From Drosophila miranda (lineage: Eukaryota; Arthropoda; Insecta; Diptera; Drosophilidae): a stretch of 64,000 bases of DNA. The number at the start of each line of letters is the position of its first letter. The first letter of the stretch is position 1. A program made the translations under genes and the position numbers. The notes under the pieces are model-generated. The model saw only the letters and a list, made by a program, of their open reading frames with translations. It had not been told where the DNA came from and ran no database searches. The stretch spans positions 19,955,718-20,019,717 of the forward strand of contig NC_046673.1 in the NCBI RefSeq assembly GCF_003369915.1, written 5' to 3'. Of this stretch, positions 46,182 through 57,696 are shown one piece after another.

Positions 46182-49100
46182 ATGTCCGCGGACTCGCCAC
46201 GCCGCCATCCGTCCGGCGTTGGCGGGGGCGGTGGCGGTGTCGGAGGAGGAGGATTGCGAGGCGGCGGTGGCCTGGCTGTGCCGGCAATAGTGCCGCCCCA
46301 GACGGTATCGGATCGCTCGATACTGGACTCGGCCATTGGGTTCATCAACGATGTCACCCTGGCCAATCAGCCGGTGCAGGATCCCAAGGACACGATCACA
46401 TGGGCCCGCTTCGAGACCTGTGCGGACGTGAGTGATCCCCGTTTCGGCGATGACTGGGAGCTGGAGGGGAATGCTGCCCCGCCGCTCCTCCTAATCCTCG
46501 GCTATGGCCTGGGGGTGCAGGTCTGGGCCATACCCGCCAACGGGGAGGCCGTTGAAGTGCTGTCCTGGCGCCATGGCGTCGTCACAGCCCTCCGAGTGCT
46601 GCCCACACCGGCCACGGCGGCGGCCCTTGACGAGAACGGGCGGGCCGATGAACCAGTGGATGCCTTTGCCGAGAAGCGACCCCTGGTTGCCCTCGTCGAT
46701 GGTGGCAGTGCGGCGGCAAGCGGCTTGCTGGCCGGCGTCGGCGGCGGCTCTGGCATCGGTGGGGGCAGCGGCGGTGGGATCAGTTCTGGCAGCGGTGGCA
46801 GTGCCTCTGGAATGGCCCAATTCAGTGCCGTCAATTTTCTGTCGCTCAAGACGGGCGTTCAGGTGAAGACAATCAAGTTCAAGAACGCGGTGCTCGATAT
46901 CCAGGCCAATCGGTCGGCGGTGGTCATCACGTTCCATGAAAGGATCGCCGTGTTCGATGCCCGCACCCTGGAGGATCGCCTAACCATCACAACCTGCTAT
47001 CCCAGTCCGGGGTAAGTGTGGTTATGCCTTGGCCATTGGTCGTCTCTCTATCTCTATTCCCGTTCGCAGAATCAATCCCAATCCAATTGCCCTGGGACCC
47101 CGGTGGCTGGCCTATGCAGAGCACAAGCTGCTGCACTCCAAGCGCAGCGGCGGCGGCTGCGATGGCGAGGGTGTGCCCAGCTATACGGCCACTGTGCTGA
47201 ATGCGGCCAAATCGCTGGGCAAGGGTCTGCGAGAGCTGGGCGAACAGGTGGCCGCCGGTCTGACTGGGGCCACGGCTGGCAGCGGTGCCAGCTCCAAGAG
47301 CAGCAGCTTCGATTCGGCCAGCGGGGGTCCGGATGCCAAGCAGTCCGGCGTGGTCACCATTATCGATGTGAAGGTAAGAGTCCCACCGAAGTTCCGAAGT
47401 ACTCTTTCATTCAATGCTTCAACATTTTCAGCATCCTGTAAAGGACTACAGCCCCACGACGGGCACACCCTTGAGCTCGACAGGCGGCGCCCAGGCGGGC
47501 GGTGATCCGATTGTGGCCCATTTTGTGGCCCACAGCGAGGCACTAGTGGCCATGGAGTTTGACAGCTCTGGGATGCTGCTGCTGACGGCCGATCGACGCG
47601 GACACGACTTTCATGTCTTCCGCGTGCAACCGCATCCGGTGGGGCCCTGTCTGGCGGCAGTGCATCATCTGTATGTGCTCCATCGGGGCGATACGAGCGC
47701 CAAGGTGCAGCACATTGCCTTCTCGCTGGACTCGCGCTGGGCGTCTGTGTCCACGCTACGCGGCACCACCCACGTCTTCCCCATAACGCCCTACGGTGGG
47801 GCCATGGGCGCAAGGACGCACACATCGCTGCATGTGGTCAACAAACTGTCGCGCTTCCATCGCAGCGCCGGCCTTGGGGCCGACGGACGCTCCAGCTCTC
47901 CCATTTCGCACTCGGAAAGCACCACATTTGTGCAGTCGCTGCAGCCGTATCACAATCCCACGCTTCCCCCCTATCCGCGGCCGTCGGTGGTCCAGCCCCT
48001 GGCCCAGCTGCGACAGCCATTTACCCTTGGTTCGCCGCCTGGTTCGGCTGGCGGCCTTGGGGGCGTAGTGGGTGTGGGGGCCGGCGTCGGCGGAGGTATT
48101 GGTGTGGGGAGCCATGGAGGCGGCATCGGCGGTGGCATCGGTGGCGGCAACAGCAGCCAGAGACAGCGACAGCGACTCTCCTCGCTGTCGGATGACAGCG
48201 GAAAGCCATTGAGCGTCTGCTCGATATTCGCCAAATCGCGCTCCTGGCTGCTGGAGCCGCTGACGACAACAAGAGAGGCACCGCATCGCGTCCAGCGCAA
48301 GGCCGTCGACTCGCTCTTCGTGATGGCCGGCCATGGAGCACTCATCCAGTATGATCTGGACACGAAGTTACCCTCAAGTGAGTGGCCCGCAGCGCACGGC
48401 ACCGGACTGAACCGCCTGGACCGCATCTAACCCTGTCTAATGATTCATTCTTTTAGATGTTGCCAAAGAGAAGATTTGTGATGACACGCCCATTGAACTG
48501 GAGGTGGAGGCCCGAGCCCAATGGAATCTGGGGCGACGCAAGGATGGATCTCATGAAATCGTACCACCGCTGGCGCTAGACAATTGGCTGATCAAGGATC
48601 GCCATTGCAGCCTGCTGCTGGACAGTGCCCATCAATTCGATGAGCCCGACGAGCGTGCCGAGAGCTGGTTGGCCCAGGTCGAGATCATAACGCATGCGGG
48701 ACCGCATCGACGTCTCTGGATGGGGCCGCAGTTCGTTTTCAAGAACTACAATACGCCCAGCGGGTATGTGGGATACAACTGGCATTAATGTTTTGGATGG
48801 ATGTTTTTTGACGCCTCTCCCTCCCTCTCATCCAATTTCTCAGCTCAAATTTGAATCATGTGGATGCTGAGGCTGTGGAGATAGGGGTTACAAAGACGAC
48901 AACCACAACGCTTCCCTCAACGGCGGCTGCCTCGTCAACTGGCGCTGGTGTAGCCACCGGAGTGGCAGCCAAGGAGCGCTCGAGTCCCCTGAATATGCCA
49001 CTGAGTGCGGCTGCCTCATTGGCTGCGGCCTCTGGCGTGGGAAGCACTGCAGGTCGTACTGGCCCTGGAGTGCCGGTGCTTATCGAATCCGGTTCGTATA

Positions 49101-52100
49101 GTAAGTGTCTCGGGTCCTGGATCCCAAGAATGATTAATTTTCTCATTCATTCTCTCTAAATTGCGTTCGTAGGTAGCATTGAGCAGAGCCCCAAGCTGAT
49201 GGATCGCTTCCGGCATGGCCACTTGGACTCGGACTATGGGCATGGCGATACGCGGCTAAAGGAGGACCTGGCCGATGCCATGCGAGAGTCGCCATCAATG
49301 GCAGCCACAAGACGCGAAACGGGTAAGACTGAGCTCCTCATCATAGCGATGGGAATATAAGAATGCATGAAATCGAAACGCGACAGCCAAGAGGGCAGCC
49401 TTTTCGGAGGAGAATGATGCTAGAGGGTATCCCCTCTACCTCAGGCATACCATCCCATCTAAGGCATTTTATTGCATTTTATTGTTAACAATCTCTTTTT
49501 TATGTTACCCCCCCTCCCCCCATTGATGTATTTAATTTTTAGTTGAATTTCTTGTTTAATTTCGAAAACTGTTTTTGGAAAGACGAAAGTTTTATTTTGT
49601 TGAATTTAATCGAACGCTTTCAAAATGAAAATATTTAATTCCGAATAAGTTTTGTTGCTGGTCAACAAATACAGGTAGAACACAAAAAAAAAAAACAAAA
49701 AACAAAAAACATACATTGATTATGAGACAAAAACAGCAAAAAATTGGCATTTGGTTGTTGGTTGTTGATAAGAATAATTATGCTGATGGACCACATCCAT
49801 TTCCCCACCTCTTGCGAGGGTTTATACCCCCCACAAACATCTCTTGGCATTTTCTACTTCATTCTCCATTCCCATTTTCCATTCTCCCATTCCTCCAATC
49901 CTCCATTTCATTGGCGTATCCATCTTTCTCCTCTCCTCCTCTGTGTGCGTGTGTTGGTGTGTTGTTGTTGTTGTTGAACTTTAAGTTGTTAAAAAAAAAT
50001 TGTTTTCTGTTTTCTAGCCGGACAAAAAACACTCTTAATAAACGATTTCTTTTTCATTTTTTTGTTGGTGTCTGTTGTCTATTTAGATTTTACAAAAAAA
50101 AAAAAGAAAAAAAATACCTACACCACATTTTAAATCTATTTCTAATTTAATGAAAAACTAAATTTAAGCTAACAAAATTTTTGTCACAGCAGAGCTCCCC
50201 TCTACCGCCCCACCAAAAGCACCACTCACCAATGCCACAGCCACAGCCACCCAACCCCGCAACAGTTCTTCTAGTAGAATGTTCTTTTGTCACACCACAG
50301 AATACTCTTTTTCCAGACACCAACCCCCACCAAACACCCAGATTCGGTTCCATTGGTCTCTTGCACTTCGTTTCGTGTAGGGTTTTTCTTCTTCTCAAAA
50401 TAATATACTTCCTTTCTACTGCTTCCTTATACCGCCTGAAACTCTTCTTACACCACAAAAAACACCACAGATCACCAACCACACCACAACACACCACCAC
50501 TAAGCTGTTGTCCTCTATTCTATTCACGTTCTCCTTCTTCTTGCCGCTTGGAATGTCCTTTCGACAGCGTTTTTTTTTTTTTTTGGTTTTGTTTTATTTA
50601 GCTTTAACTTTCTCCCTTTTTTCTGCAATTTTCAATTGAGAAAACAAAATTATTCCCTAAAGCGTGCGAGTGAGAAAAATCATAGAGAGGAGGTGAAAGC
50701 GATTGTGTGAGCGAACGAGACAGAGTGAGACAGAGAGAGAGAGAGAGATGGAGAGAGATGGAGAAAGAGAGCGAGAGAGAAAAGTTCAGGAGAAAGAGCA
50801 TATTTAATATACATGAATATTTTAATAAAAAGCCAAAGTCATAACCAAAAAAAAAAAAAGAAAAAATTCCAAAACTATTTCCAAAACTTCACGAACAACA
50901 AAATCAAACATTTCGAATATTATTTCTTTTGTTCTTACACAAATTGTGTCCTTACGCTATTTTTCCTAATTTAAGTTTATTTCTTTTTCGTTTCGTTTTT
51001 TCCACTAAAAAAAAAAAAAAAAAAAATACTTCAAAATCAAATTTTAATTCCAAAAATCCAAAGCAAATGTATTTTTCGCGGATTTTTATTATAATTTTTT
51101 GTTTTTTTTTTTTTTTGTTTTTTCAATACTTTGAAATATTTTTAATTTTGAGTGTTTTCCGCCTCCGCACTCTGCAGCGCAGCTTAGCAAAAAAAAAAAA
51201 AGAAAATATATAAAAATAAAAATACAAATGGTTGAAAATCACTTAAACAACAACAAATGCAAATGCAAATGCAAATCCGAAGGAAATGAAAACATTTTCA
51301 TTTTGAATTAAACATTTTCAAATTTCGAGCGATAATCGAATAATCGAGAAATCGAACTATCGATAAAGCAAACCACGAACCGAACGAACGAACAAAGAAA
51401 AAGCATTTAAAAATCCCGCCTTTGGCTTTTTGTTTTCTGTTTCCTGTATGAACAAAAAAATGCGCTTTTCTCATAATTTGTTTTCTCTTTTTCTCTATTT
51501 CTCTTTCTCTGCTCTGTGTTGTGTCCTGCCCTACCGTTGTTGACCCACCACCACCACTACCACCACCACCACAACCACCACCACTACCACCTGGCTCAGG
51601 CCAGCCATCAGGTTGTTCGGCCTCGGCTTCTGTGGCGGCAGCCTCCTCCTCCGTCTCGGCCAGCGACAATGTCTGCTACTACGACGCCCTCGCCGAGCAC
51701 GAGCATCTGAACGAACCCGATCCCGATGCCGACGTGGACGGAGGAGGTGAGGCGCCGGACGATGAGGCGGCTCTGGCGGCACCGGAGGCGCGGGCCCAGG
51801 CCAAGGTGGAGCGCCGCCACCTGATCGAGCACATGAGATTGGGCAGCGACGGCAGCCCCGGCAGCAGCAGCAGCAGCAGCATGGCCGCCCTGGCCTCGGT
51901 GCTGCCCAACATCTGCAGCTACGATTATCCCACCGGAGGACATCACTACAGCGGCGGCCATTCCAGGATCGAGAAGATCGTCAATCCGCTGGGAACGGTG
52001 ACGGACGTGAATGCGGGCATCTCGGGGGAGCTGCAGACGGACATGCTGGACGAGGTGGTGTGCCAGCTGGCCGCCGAGGAGAGCGTCATACACGAGAACT

Positions 52101-55100
52101 GTGACGAGGCTCTCTTCCGGCCGGTGGTGGCCATCTTCTGCAACGACCTGGTCGAACAGCGCAACCATCAGCAGCAGCTGTTGCTCGCCAAGGAAGAGCA
52201 GGCCGCCGCTGCCGCTGGCTTGGGTCTGGGGTCGAAGGGCGGCGAGAATGATCACTGCAAGCCGCCGGTGGTGCTGGCCAACAAGCTGATTGTCCCTGTC
52301 ATTGCCAAGGAGGTGGACGAGGTGCTTGTCCAAAAGGAGAAGCAAAAGTCACAGAGGTCCCAGCACCAAAAGGCGCAGCAGCAGAAGTCGCAGCTCAGAT
52401 CCCTTGCCGCTGCCGAAGATGCGGCCCAGGCGCAGCGATTTGCCGAGCTCTCGCATCTCAACAAGCCCAAAGGAGGGGCTAATCCGAGTCCCAGCAACAA
52501 CAGCAATAACAGCAAAACTGCCAGCAGTCAGAGGAGCGCCACAGAGGAGGCGGCGGAGAAGGAGGAGGAGAAGGAGGCCAGTGGTGGCAAGGCGTCCAAG
52601 AAATCCAAGCCAGCCAGGCAGAAGATGATCCTCAACAACAGCAGCACCAGCAGCACCAGCACCAGCAAAGGAGCAGACAAGAAGCTGCCTTCAGTGGAAG
52701 CGGAAGCGAAGGAGAAGCTCAAGAAGCAGTCGAAGGAGTTGCAGCCGCAGAATCGATTGCAGGATCTTGATGAAATAGTTGTAGTCATGGAAGAGGATGG
52801 GGAGGAATCGGAGCCAGAGGCAGAGTCGGATCATGCCGATAGTTTGCTGGCCAATAAGAGCAGCATTGCCGCTGTCATGGTGAGCAGTGCCAGCGCCCAA
52901 GGATTGAGTCTCCTTGTGGAGACGACCACTCAGACGGGGGAGGATGATACAGAGGAGGAGGAGGAGGCTGAAGATGATGATGATGTGGAGGAGGAGGAGG
53001 AGGAGGAGAAGAAGCCAGAAACCATGACAATCGAAAAAGAGAGACTCAAAGAGAAGGAGAAACTTCCAGGGAAGGAAAAGCTAAAGCTGGAAAAGGAGAA
53101 GGAGAAGCTTCGGGAGAAGGAGATTATCCAGGAGAAGCAGAAGCAAAAGGAAAAGGAGAAGCTGAAGCTGGAAAAAGAGAAGCAGCTCCAAGAGAGGGAA
53201 AGGGAGAAGGAAAAGGAAAAGGAGAAGGAAAAACTAAAGCTCGAGAGGGAAAAGCAGAAGCTGGAGAAAGAAAGGCTTCAAGAGAAGGAAAAGCTGAAGC
53301 TCGAAAAGGAAAAGCAGCTCCAAGAGAAGGAGAGATTGAAGCTCGAAAAGGAAAAGGAGAAGCAGCTCCAAGAGAAGGAGAGAGAAAGAGAAAGAGAGAG
53401 GGAAAGGGAGAAGCTAAAACTCGAAAAGGAAAAGCTAGAACAAGAAAAGCTTCAAGCTAAAGAAAGGGAAAAGGAAAAAGAAAAAGAAAAGGAGAAGCTT
53501 CGTCTCGAAAAGGAAAAACTTCAGGAAAAGGAGAAGCTCAAAGAGAAGGAGAAACAGCTCCAGGAGAAGCTCAAGCTGGAAAAGGAGAAGGAGAAACTGC
53601 TCGAGAAAACCAAGGAAAAAGAGAAGATCCCAAGCCAGGAGAAGGGCAAAGGCAAAGCAGCTGAGATCTCTCCGCCAACCGCGAGCTACTGGGTAAAAGT
53701 GATAGAGGAACCGGCCCCCAGCAAGAAACCTACTGCCGCCTCCACCGTGGCCACCGCAGTGGCCCAGTCCAGTCCCACTCCCAGTCCCAGTCCCTGGAAG
53801 AGAGTCGGAGTCGTCGGCGATGACAGCGCCGCCAAGCAGGACTATCCCACGCTGGGCAAGAAGCTGAGCAAGCCCAGCAGTCCGGAGAAGCTGGCCTCCG
53901 CCCCAGAGCCGAGCCCGTTCGCCAAGCCCCGAGCAGCCAAAGAGAACTTTGAGGACTTTCTGAGCGGAATGGAGGCGCTGCCACCGCTGCCCGATCTCGA
54001 GCCGCTCGAGGTGAAGGCGAGTGAGCCGCCGCACCTCAGCCCGGAGGGGGGGACGCCGCTCAGCCTGATCAATTTCGAGAGTCCGCTGCAGGAGAGTGCG
54101 ACGGATATGCCGATCAAGATCACGCCGCCGCCACGGGGATTCACCGAGAAGAACCTTGTGCTGGCCCTGTGCGGATCCCTGCACTATGAGGACGAGCAGG
54201 ATCGGCAGAGGGATCGGCTCCGGGACCGGCAGCTGGAGGAGCCCAAAGTGGAACTGGAACTGAAGTCCCACCCGTACGTGTTGCTGATGGCCGGAGAGGA
54301 CCAACAGCATACGTCGCTGGGCACTCAGAAGTCCACATCCACGTCGAACAACTCATCCGGCTCCGAGGAGATCATCCTCATGGAGGAGCCAACCAGCAAG
54401 AAGCTCAGCAAGAAGCACAAACGAATGAAGCAGCTCCAGCTCCAGCAGCAGCAGCAGCAGCGCGAGAAAGAGCGAGAGCGGGAGCGGGAAAGGGAGAAGG
54501 AGCGTGCCAGAGAGCGGGAGCCAGAGCCAGAAGATGAGGAACTGCGTCCGCTTATCAGCATCAGTATGTGCGACTCCCAGCTGGAGAGCCACTCGCCCAT
54601 TAAAGTGGCAAAGGCCAGTCGAACAGAGGAGCCTGCCGATGCGGACGATGATGATGATGAGGAGGAGGCGGAAGCGGAAGCGGAAGCGGAGGGGGAGGAC
54701 GAAGAAGAGGAGGAGCTGAGCCAAACACTGCCCGAGGATTTGCTGCACTTTGGGAGCAGTGGCGTGGCGACCAGCGGCACCACCGCCACTACGAACACCG
54801 CAACCACCACAGACAGCGAGGGACCCATCCCGGCCACCACATCCGATGACAATCTCGTCTATAGTTCATCCGCAGCCGCATCGCCCCCGCACAAGCTCAA
54901 GACCAAGAAGCTGGAGCATAAAATCAATCTGATAGCAGCCATCGAGGCGGCCACCTCCTCGTCCACTTCCTCGGCGGAGGAGAGCAGCGTGGAGACGGCC
55001 GGTCCCATCGGCAGTGGACCCCATGCGGATGCGAGCCCATCGCCAGGCACGGCCACGGCCACCTCGGCCCCCAACTCTGGCGGTGCGTCAGCGAGCTCTG

Positions 55101-57696
55101 CCATTCCCGCGACCGCATCCAGCTCCTCCGTTGTGGGCCTCCATGTGGGCTCCACTGTGGGCATGGGCGTGGCCAGTCAGGCGAGTGCCACAAAGAAGAA
55201 GACGAAGCGGCGCAAGAGATAAGAATTAGTGATTTGTTTGCTGTGCGTCTTCAGTCTTGTTGTGCTCTGGCATCTGTATGCAAGCCAAGAGAGAGTGGGA
55301 AGTACGAGTATCAGTGCCCGTAGCAGTGCCAGTGCCAGTGCCCTCTTCCAGGAGCTGCAGGACCAGGAGCAATCACCGCCACCACAGTCTGACACGGACC
55401 AGGACGAGGATCAGCCGCAGCAGCAGCAGCAGCAGCAGCTACCGGTGAAAGACATTGCCAGGGCCAAGTAGGAGCTAAGACAACATCCAAAGACAGCAGC
55501 AAACAAAACTCCACCCTCCAAGAGGTGGCTCCCCAATCGAACAGCAAGCCGTTTGGCCAAAATGAAGTTTTAGGATATAGACAGACGACACACCGTTCCC
55601 CCTTCTCCCCACTGCGGGAGGACCCAACCCAACCACGACAGATTCTAGCTTAATTCTTTAGCGGTTTGCCAGCAAAATATCCTCCACAAAAGCAACAAAC
55701 AAAACGACAAAAAAAAAACCACACAAGAAAACACAAAACTCTATACAAAAAAAAATGTGATTATCAAAAGTAAAAAAAAAACAAAAACACCAACAAAAAC
55801 TAATTGTAAAAAATAATTTAAAAAAACGATAAAAAAACCAAAACAAAAGAAATTTACATCTGTAGAGATTCGTTTGGACAAAAAGCAAGACAAAAAAAAT
55901 ATACAATTGATTACTAACCATTTTTAAGTGCAAAGTTATATTGTTAGCTATACATATTTGAAAACGGAAAACAATAAACATATATGTATATATATATATG
56001 TTGTATACACACACACACACAAACACACTTATGTAAAGGCCTAGGCTTAAAACACAACAGAATTGCAAAAAGGCTCTCCCAGAATAATTGTACATACAAC
56101 CAAAATACCCAAGAGAAAGAGAAAGAAGCCCAGAAAAAGTACTAAAGCCCAAGCAAAAAAAGAAAGAAGAAAATTGTAATAAATACGCAATAGTCTGTAA
56201 TGCCATTAAATCCAAATACTCCTGCCCCCTGCCCCACCAACCCCCAACCCCTCACGCTACCAGACAGACGTTATATGCTGGACAAGCTTCGTTCCACTAG
56301 GACTCTCCATCGAAAGGTATCCTTCGAAATATACCAAACGATTTATCGATAATTTGTTCGATATCGATATGTTCAGCAATGATTTTATATACGCTACAGA
56401 TCCGATGCGAGCGATCCCATCAATATATTTCTGATGTACATTTAAGATACATTTTCGACCATACATAAGGCGAGAGTAAACCAATCCATGGCCACAATTC
56501 AATAACAGAATTCCCAGACATTGTACTGGCGCTTTCCAGCCGTATCGCCAAGATTGAATTTCGTTAAGTTTTCTCCCCAATTGTTCAAGCTTTCGTCTTA
56601 ACATAGAAACACCCAACTGCCACCCTCAGCCCCCGCCCCATCCCACTCTCAAGACGGTTTCTTTTTTAGTTTCGTGTTAATTTATTGAATTTCGAAGAAT
56701 CGTTAGGATTTGTGTAATTTTTTGTCCCTTGTTTCTGTTTCTGTTTCTGTTTCTGTTTAATATTTGTCTGTAGGAAGGACATCAGACATGTTTTGTTTTC
56801 TGTATATATATATATCGTATTGTATGAAAAAGAAATATATAAAATCGAATGGCAGTATTTATGATTTACGATTGAGAGTAAGAGTATGAGGAGCGTAGAG
56901 ACGATGGATAGTGGATGGAGAGCAAGAGGAATCGCTAAACACTCAAATTTATTTTTAATGAATTAATGTACGATTAAATAAATGCAATTTTAGTTAAAAA
57001 CAACCAAAAGGCCGTCGAGAACATTTGCTATATCGGATGGGATCTAGTGTACACATATACGTGCCTATATCCTGGCTCTAATCTCTACATTCTCTGTATT
57101 CCACAGCCAATTACTTTACCAAGGACCAGCTAGATGGATTGTCACACAACAATAACAATAACAACAACAACAATATAATCTTCTCACCAGGCAAGGGCGG
57201 CATCAACAAGCCCAACAATGTAAATCCCAATGTAAATGCCAGTGCCATTGGCAATCACTATAAATCCCAGAGATCCCATGAGTCTGCAGTTGATTCTTCG
57301 TTGGCTGGAGCCGAGCAGCCGCCCCCGAAGGCCACCCAGGTGACCCAGGTGGCCTACGATGGCGGCGAACTGTCGACGGTGGTGAACATCGAGGTCTTCG
57401 ACGACCAGCTGAGCATGAGCAGCATCAGCACCAACAGCCGCCTTTCGCTGGAGGGACCGCCCTCGCAGTCCTCGCCGCCACTCAGCCTCACCAACGGCCT
57501 GGGCCTTATGGACACCAACCTGATGCATTTCAGCGAGAGCACGGCGGCGACTAGAGCCACCAGAGCCGCCGCAGCTGGACCGCAGCCAGACACCGAGCTG
57601 GAGGTGGAAGTCGATCTGGATGCGGTGGATGAGGGCGACGATGAGGCGGTGGATCAGGGCCTGGAGGAGAGATCGATGCGCAGACGGAATTTGTGA
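46182..57696 (+). CDS. rudhira: BCAS3/Rudhira WD-repeat-like protein, short isoform
   Basis: Coding exons 46182-47011, 47070-47373, 47432-48377, 48457-48763, 48844-49100, 49173-49322 and 57107-57696 give 3384 bases and 1127 residues, with every phase matching. The N-terminus is Gly-rich; then come the family segments SAIGFINDVTLANQP and DTITWARFE, beta-propeller-like strands (LILGYGLGVQVWAI, MLLLTADRRGHDFHVFRVQP, AFSLDSRWASVSTLRGTTHV), and the BCAS3 region RRKDGSHEIVPPLALDNWLI near residue 720. Gly-rich loops (around residues 595-625) expand the propeller. Vertebrate BCAS3/Rudhira binds microtubules and intermediate filaments in cell migration and acts with PHAF1 at autophagosome formation sites. 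The last exon starts with NYFTKDQLDGLSH, has an Asn run, and ends in an acidic stretch and RRRNL. Poly(A) signal at 58178-58183. Confidence 0.88.
49323..51599 (+). other. Intron before the long BCAS3 last exon
   Basis: This stretch is low-complexity, with T- and A-runs, (TTG)n near 49959-49975 and (GA)n at 50725-50750. A DRE (ctatcgataaagc) occurs at about 51358-51365 in a cluster of cgataatcgaataatcgag, just 240 bases before the exon. No exon was identified. Confidence 0.5.
51600..55222 (+). CDS. rudhira: Alternative last exon of BCAS3: long Lys/Glu-rich tail
   Basis: After an acceptor (ctggctcag, AG at 51598-51599) this frame accepts the single G left by the exon ending at 49322 and stays open for 3623 bases to TAA, giving a 2138-residue isoform (6417 bases total). 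Residues of the tail are first Ala/Ser-rich with a recognisable folded-looking patch (EKIVNPLGTVTDVNAGI...VCQLAAEESVIHENCDEAL), then acidic, then about 200 residues of repeated KEKEKLKLEKEK-type sequence (53030-53650), then Ser/Pro-rich, and it ends KKKTKRRKR. Poly(A) signals AATAAA at 55973-55978 and 56178-56183 support a separate 3' end. The KE region is typical of a single alpha-helix or charged coiled coil. It could also be an independent downstream gene, because DRE-like sequence lies at 51352-51365. Confidence 0.7.
53030..53650 (+). repeat. Coding minisatellite of the KE/ER-rich helix
   Basis: Imperfect repeats of gagaagctgaagctcgaaaa-type units with no fixed length encode alternating basic and acidic residues with Leu at spaced positions. 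Both strands are purine/pyrimidine-biased, so slippage and recombination are likely to vary copy number between strains. Confidence 0.75.
55223..57106 (+). other. 3' UTR of the long isoform and following intron DNA
   Basis: A-rich 3' UTR with two AATAAA signals, TA and CA microsatellites (about 55982-56020), then intron sequence up to the acceptor ccacag (57106). A short in-frame Gln-rich segment after the stop (55410-55450) follows readthrough of the TAA in another frame and is not supported as coding. A 119-codon minus-strand frame occupies 56257-56616. Confidence 0.5.
56257..56616 (-). CDS. Minus-strand open frame, 119 codons, origin unknown
   Basis: An uninterrupted frame begins MGVSMLRRKLEQLGRKLNEI, has balanced composition (Trp, Tyr, Cys, Ile/Leu) and ends SVW. 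It stands out from the simple-repeat surroundings and overlaps a motif-6-like and DRE-like cluster (56324-56366). It may be the remnant of a transposable element or a retrocopied fragment; no family was recognised and no introns or signals can be assigned. Confidence 0.25.
   Translation of the reverse strand: MGVSMLRRKLEQLGRKLNEIQSWRYGWKAPVQCLGILLLNCGHGLVYSRLMYGRKCILNVHQKYIDGIARIGSVAYIKSLLNISISNKLSINRLVYFEGYLSMESPSGTKLVQHITSVW

Noticed and set aside
51608-52345. 245-codon minus-strand frame over the long BCAS3 exon
   Set aside because: Antisense shadow of a GC-rich coding exon whose plus-strand frame is far longer and phase-matched.
53435-54310. 291-codon minus-strand frame rich in Leu and Phe
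   Set aside because: Reverse reading of the KE/KL repeat gives Phe/Leu strings; no real protein features.
55229-55471. Gln-rich frame following the long-isoform stop
   Set aside because: It is downstream of a TAA with no splice site linking it to the coding exon; short CAG run in a 3' UTR.
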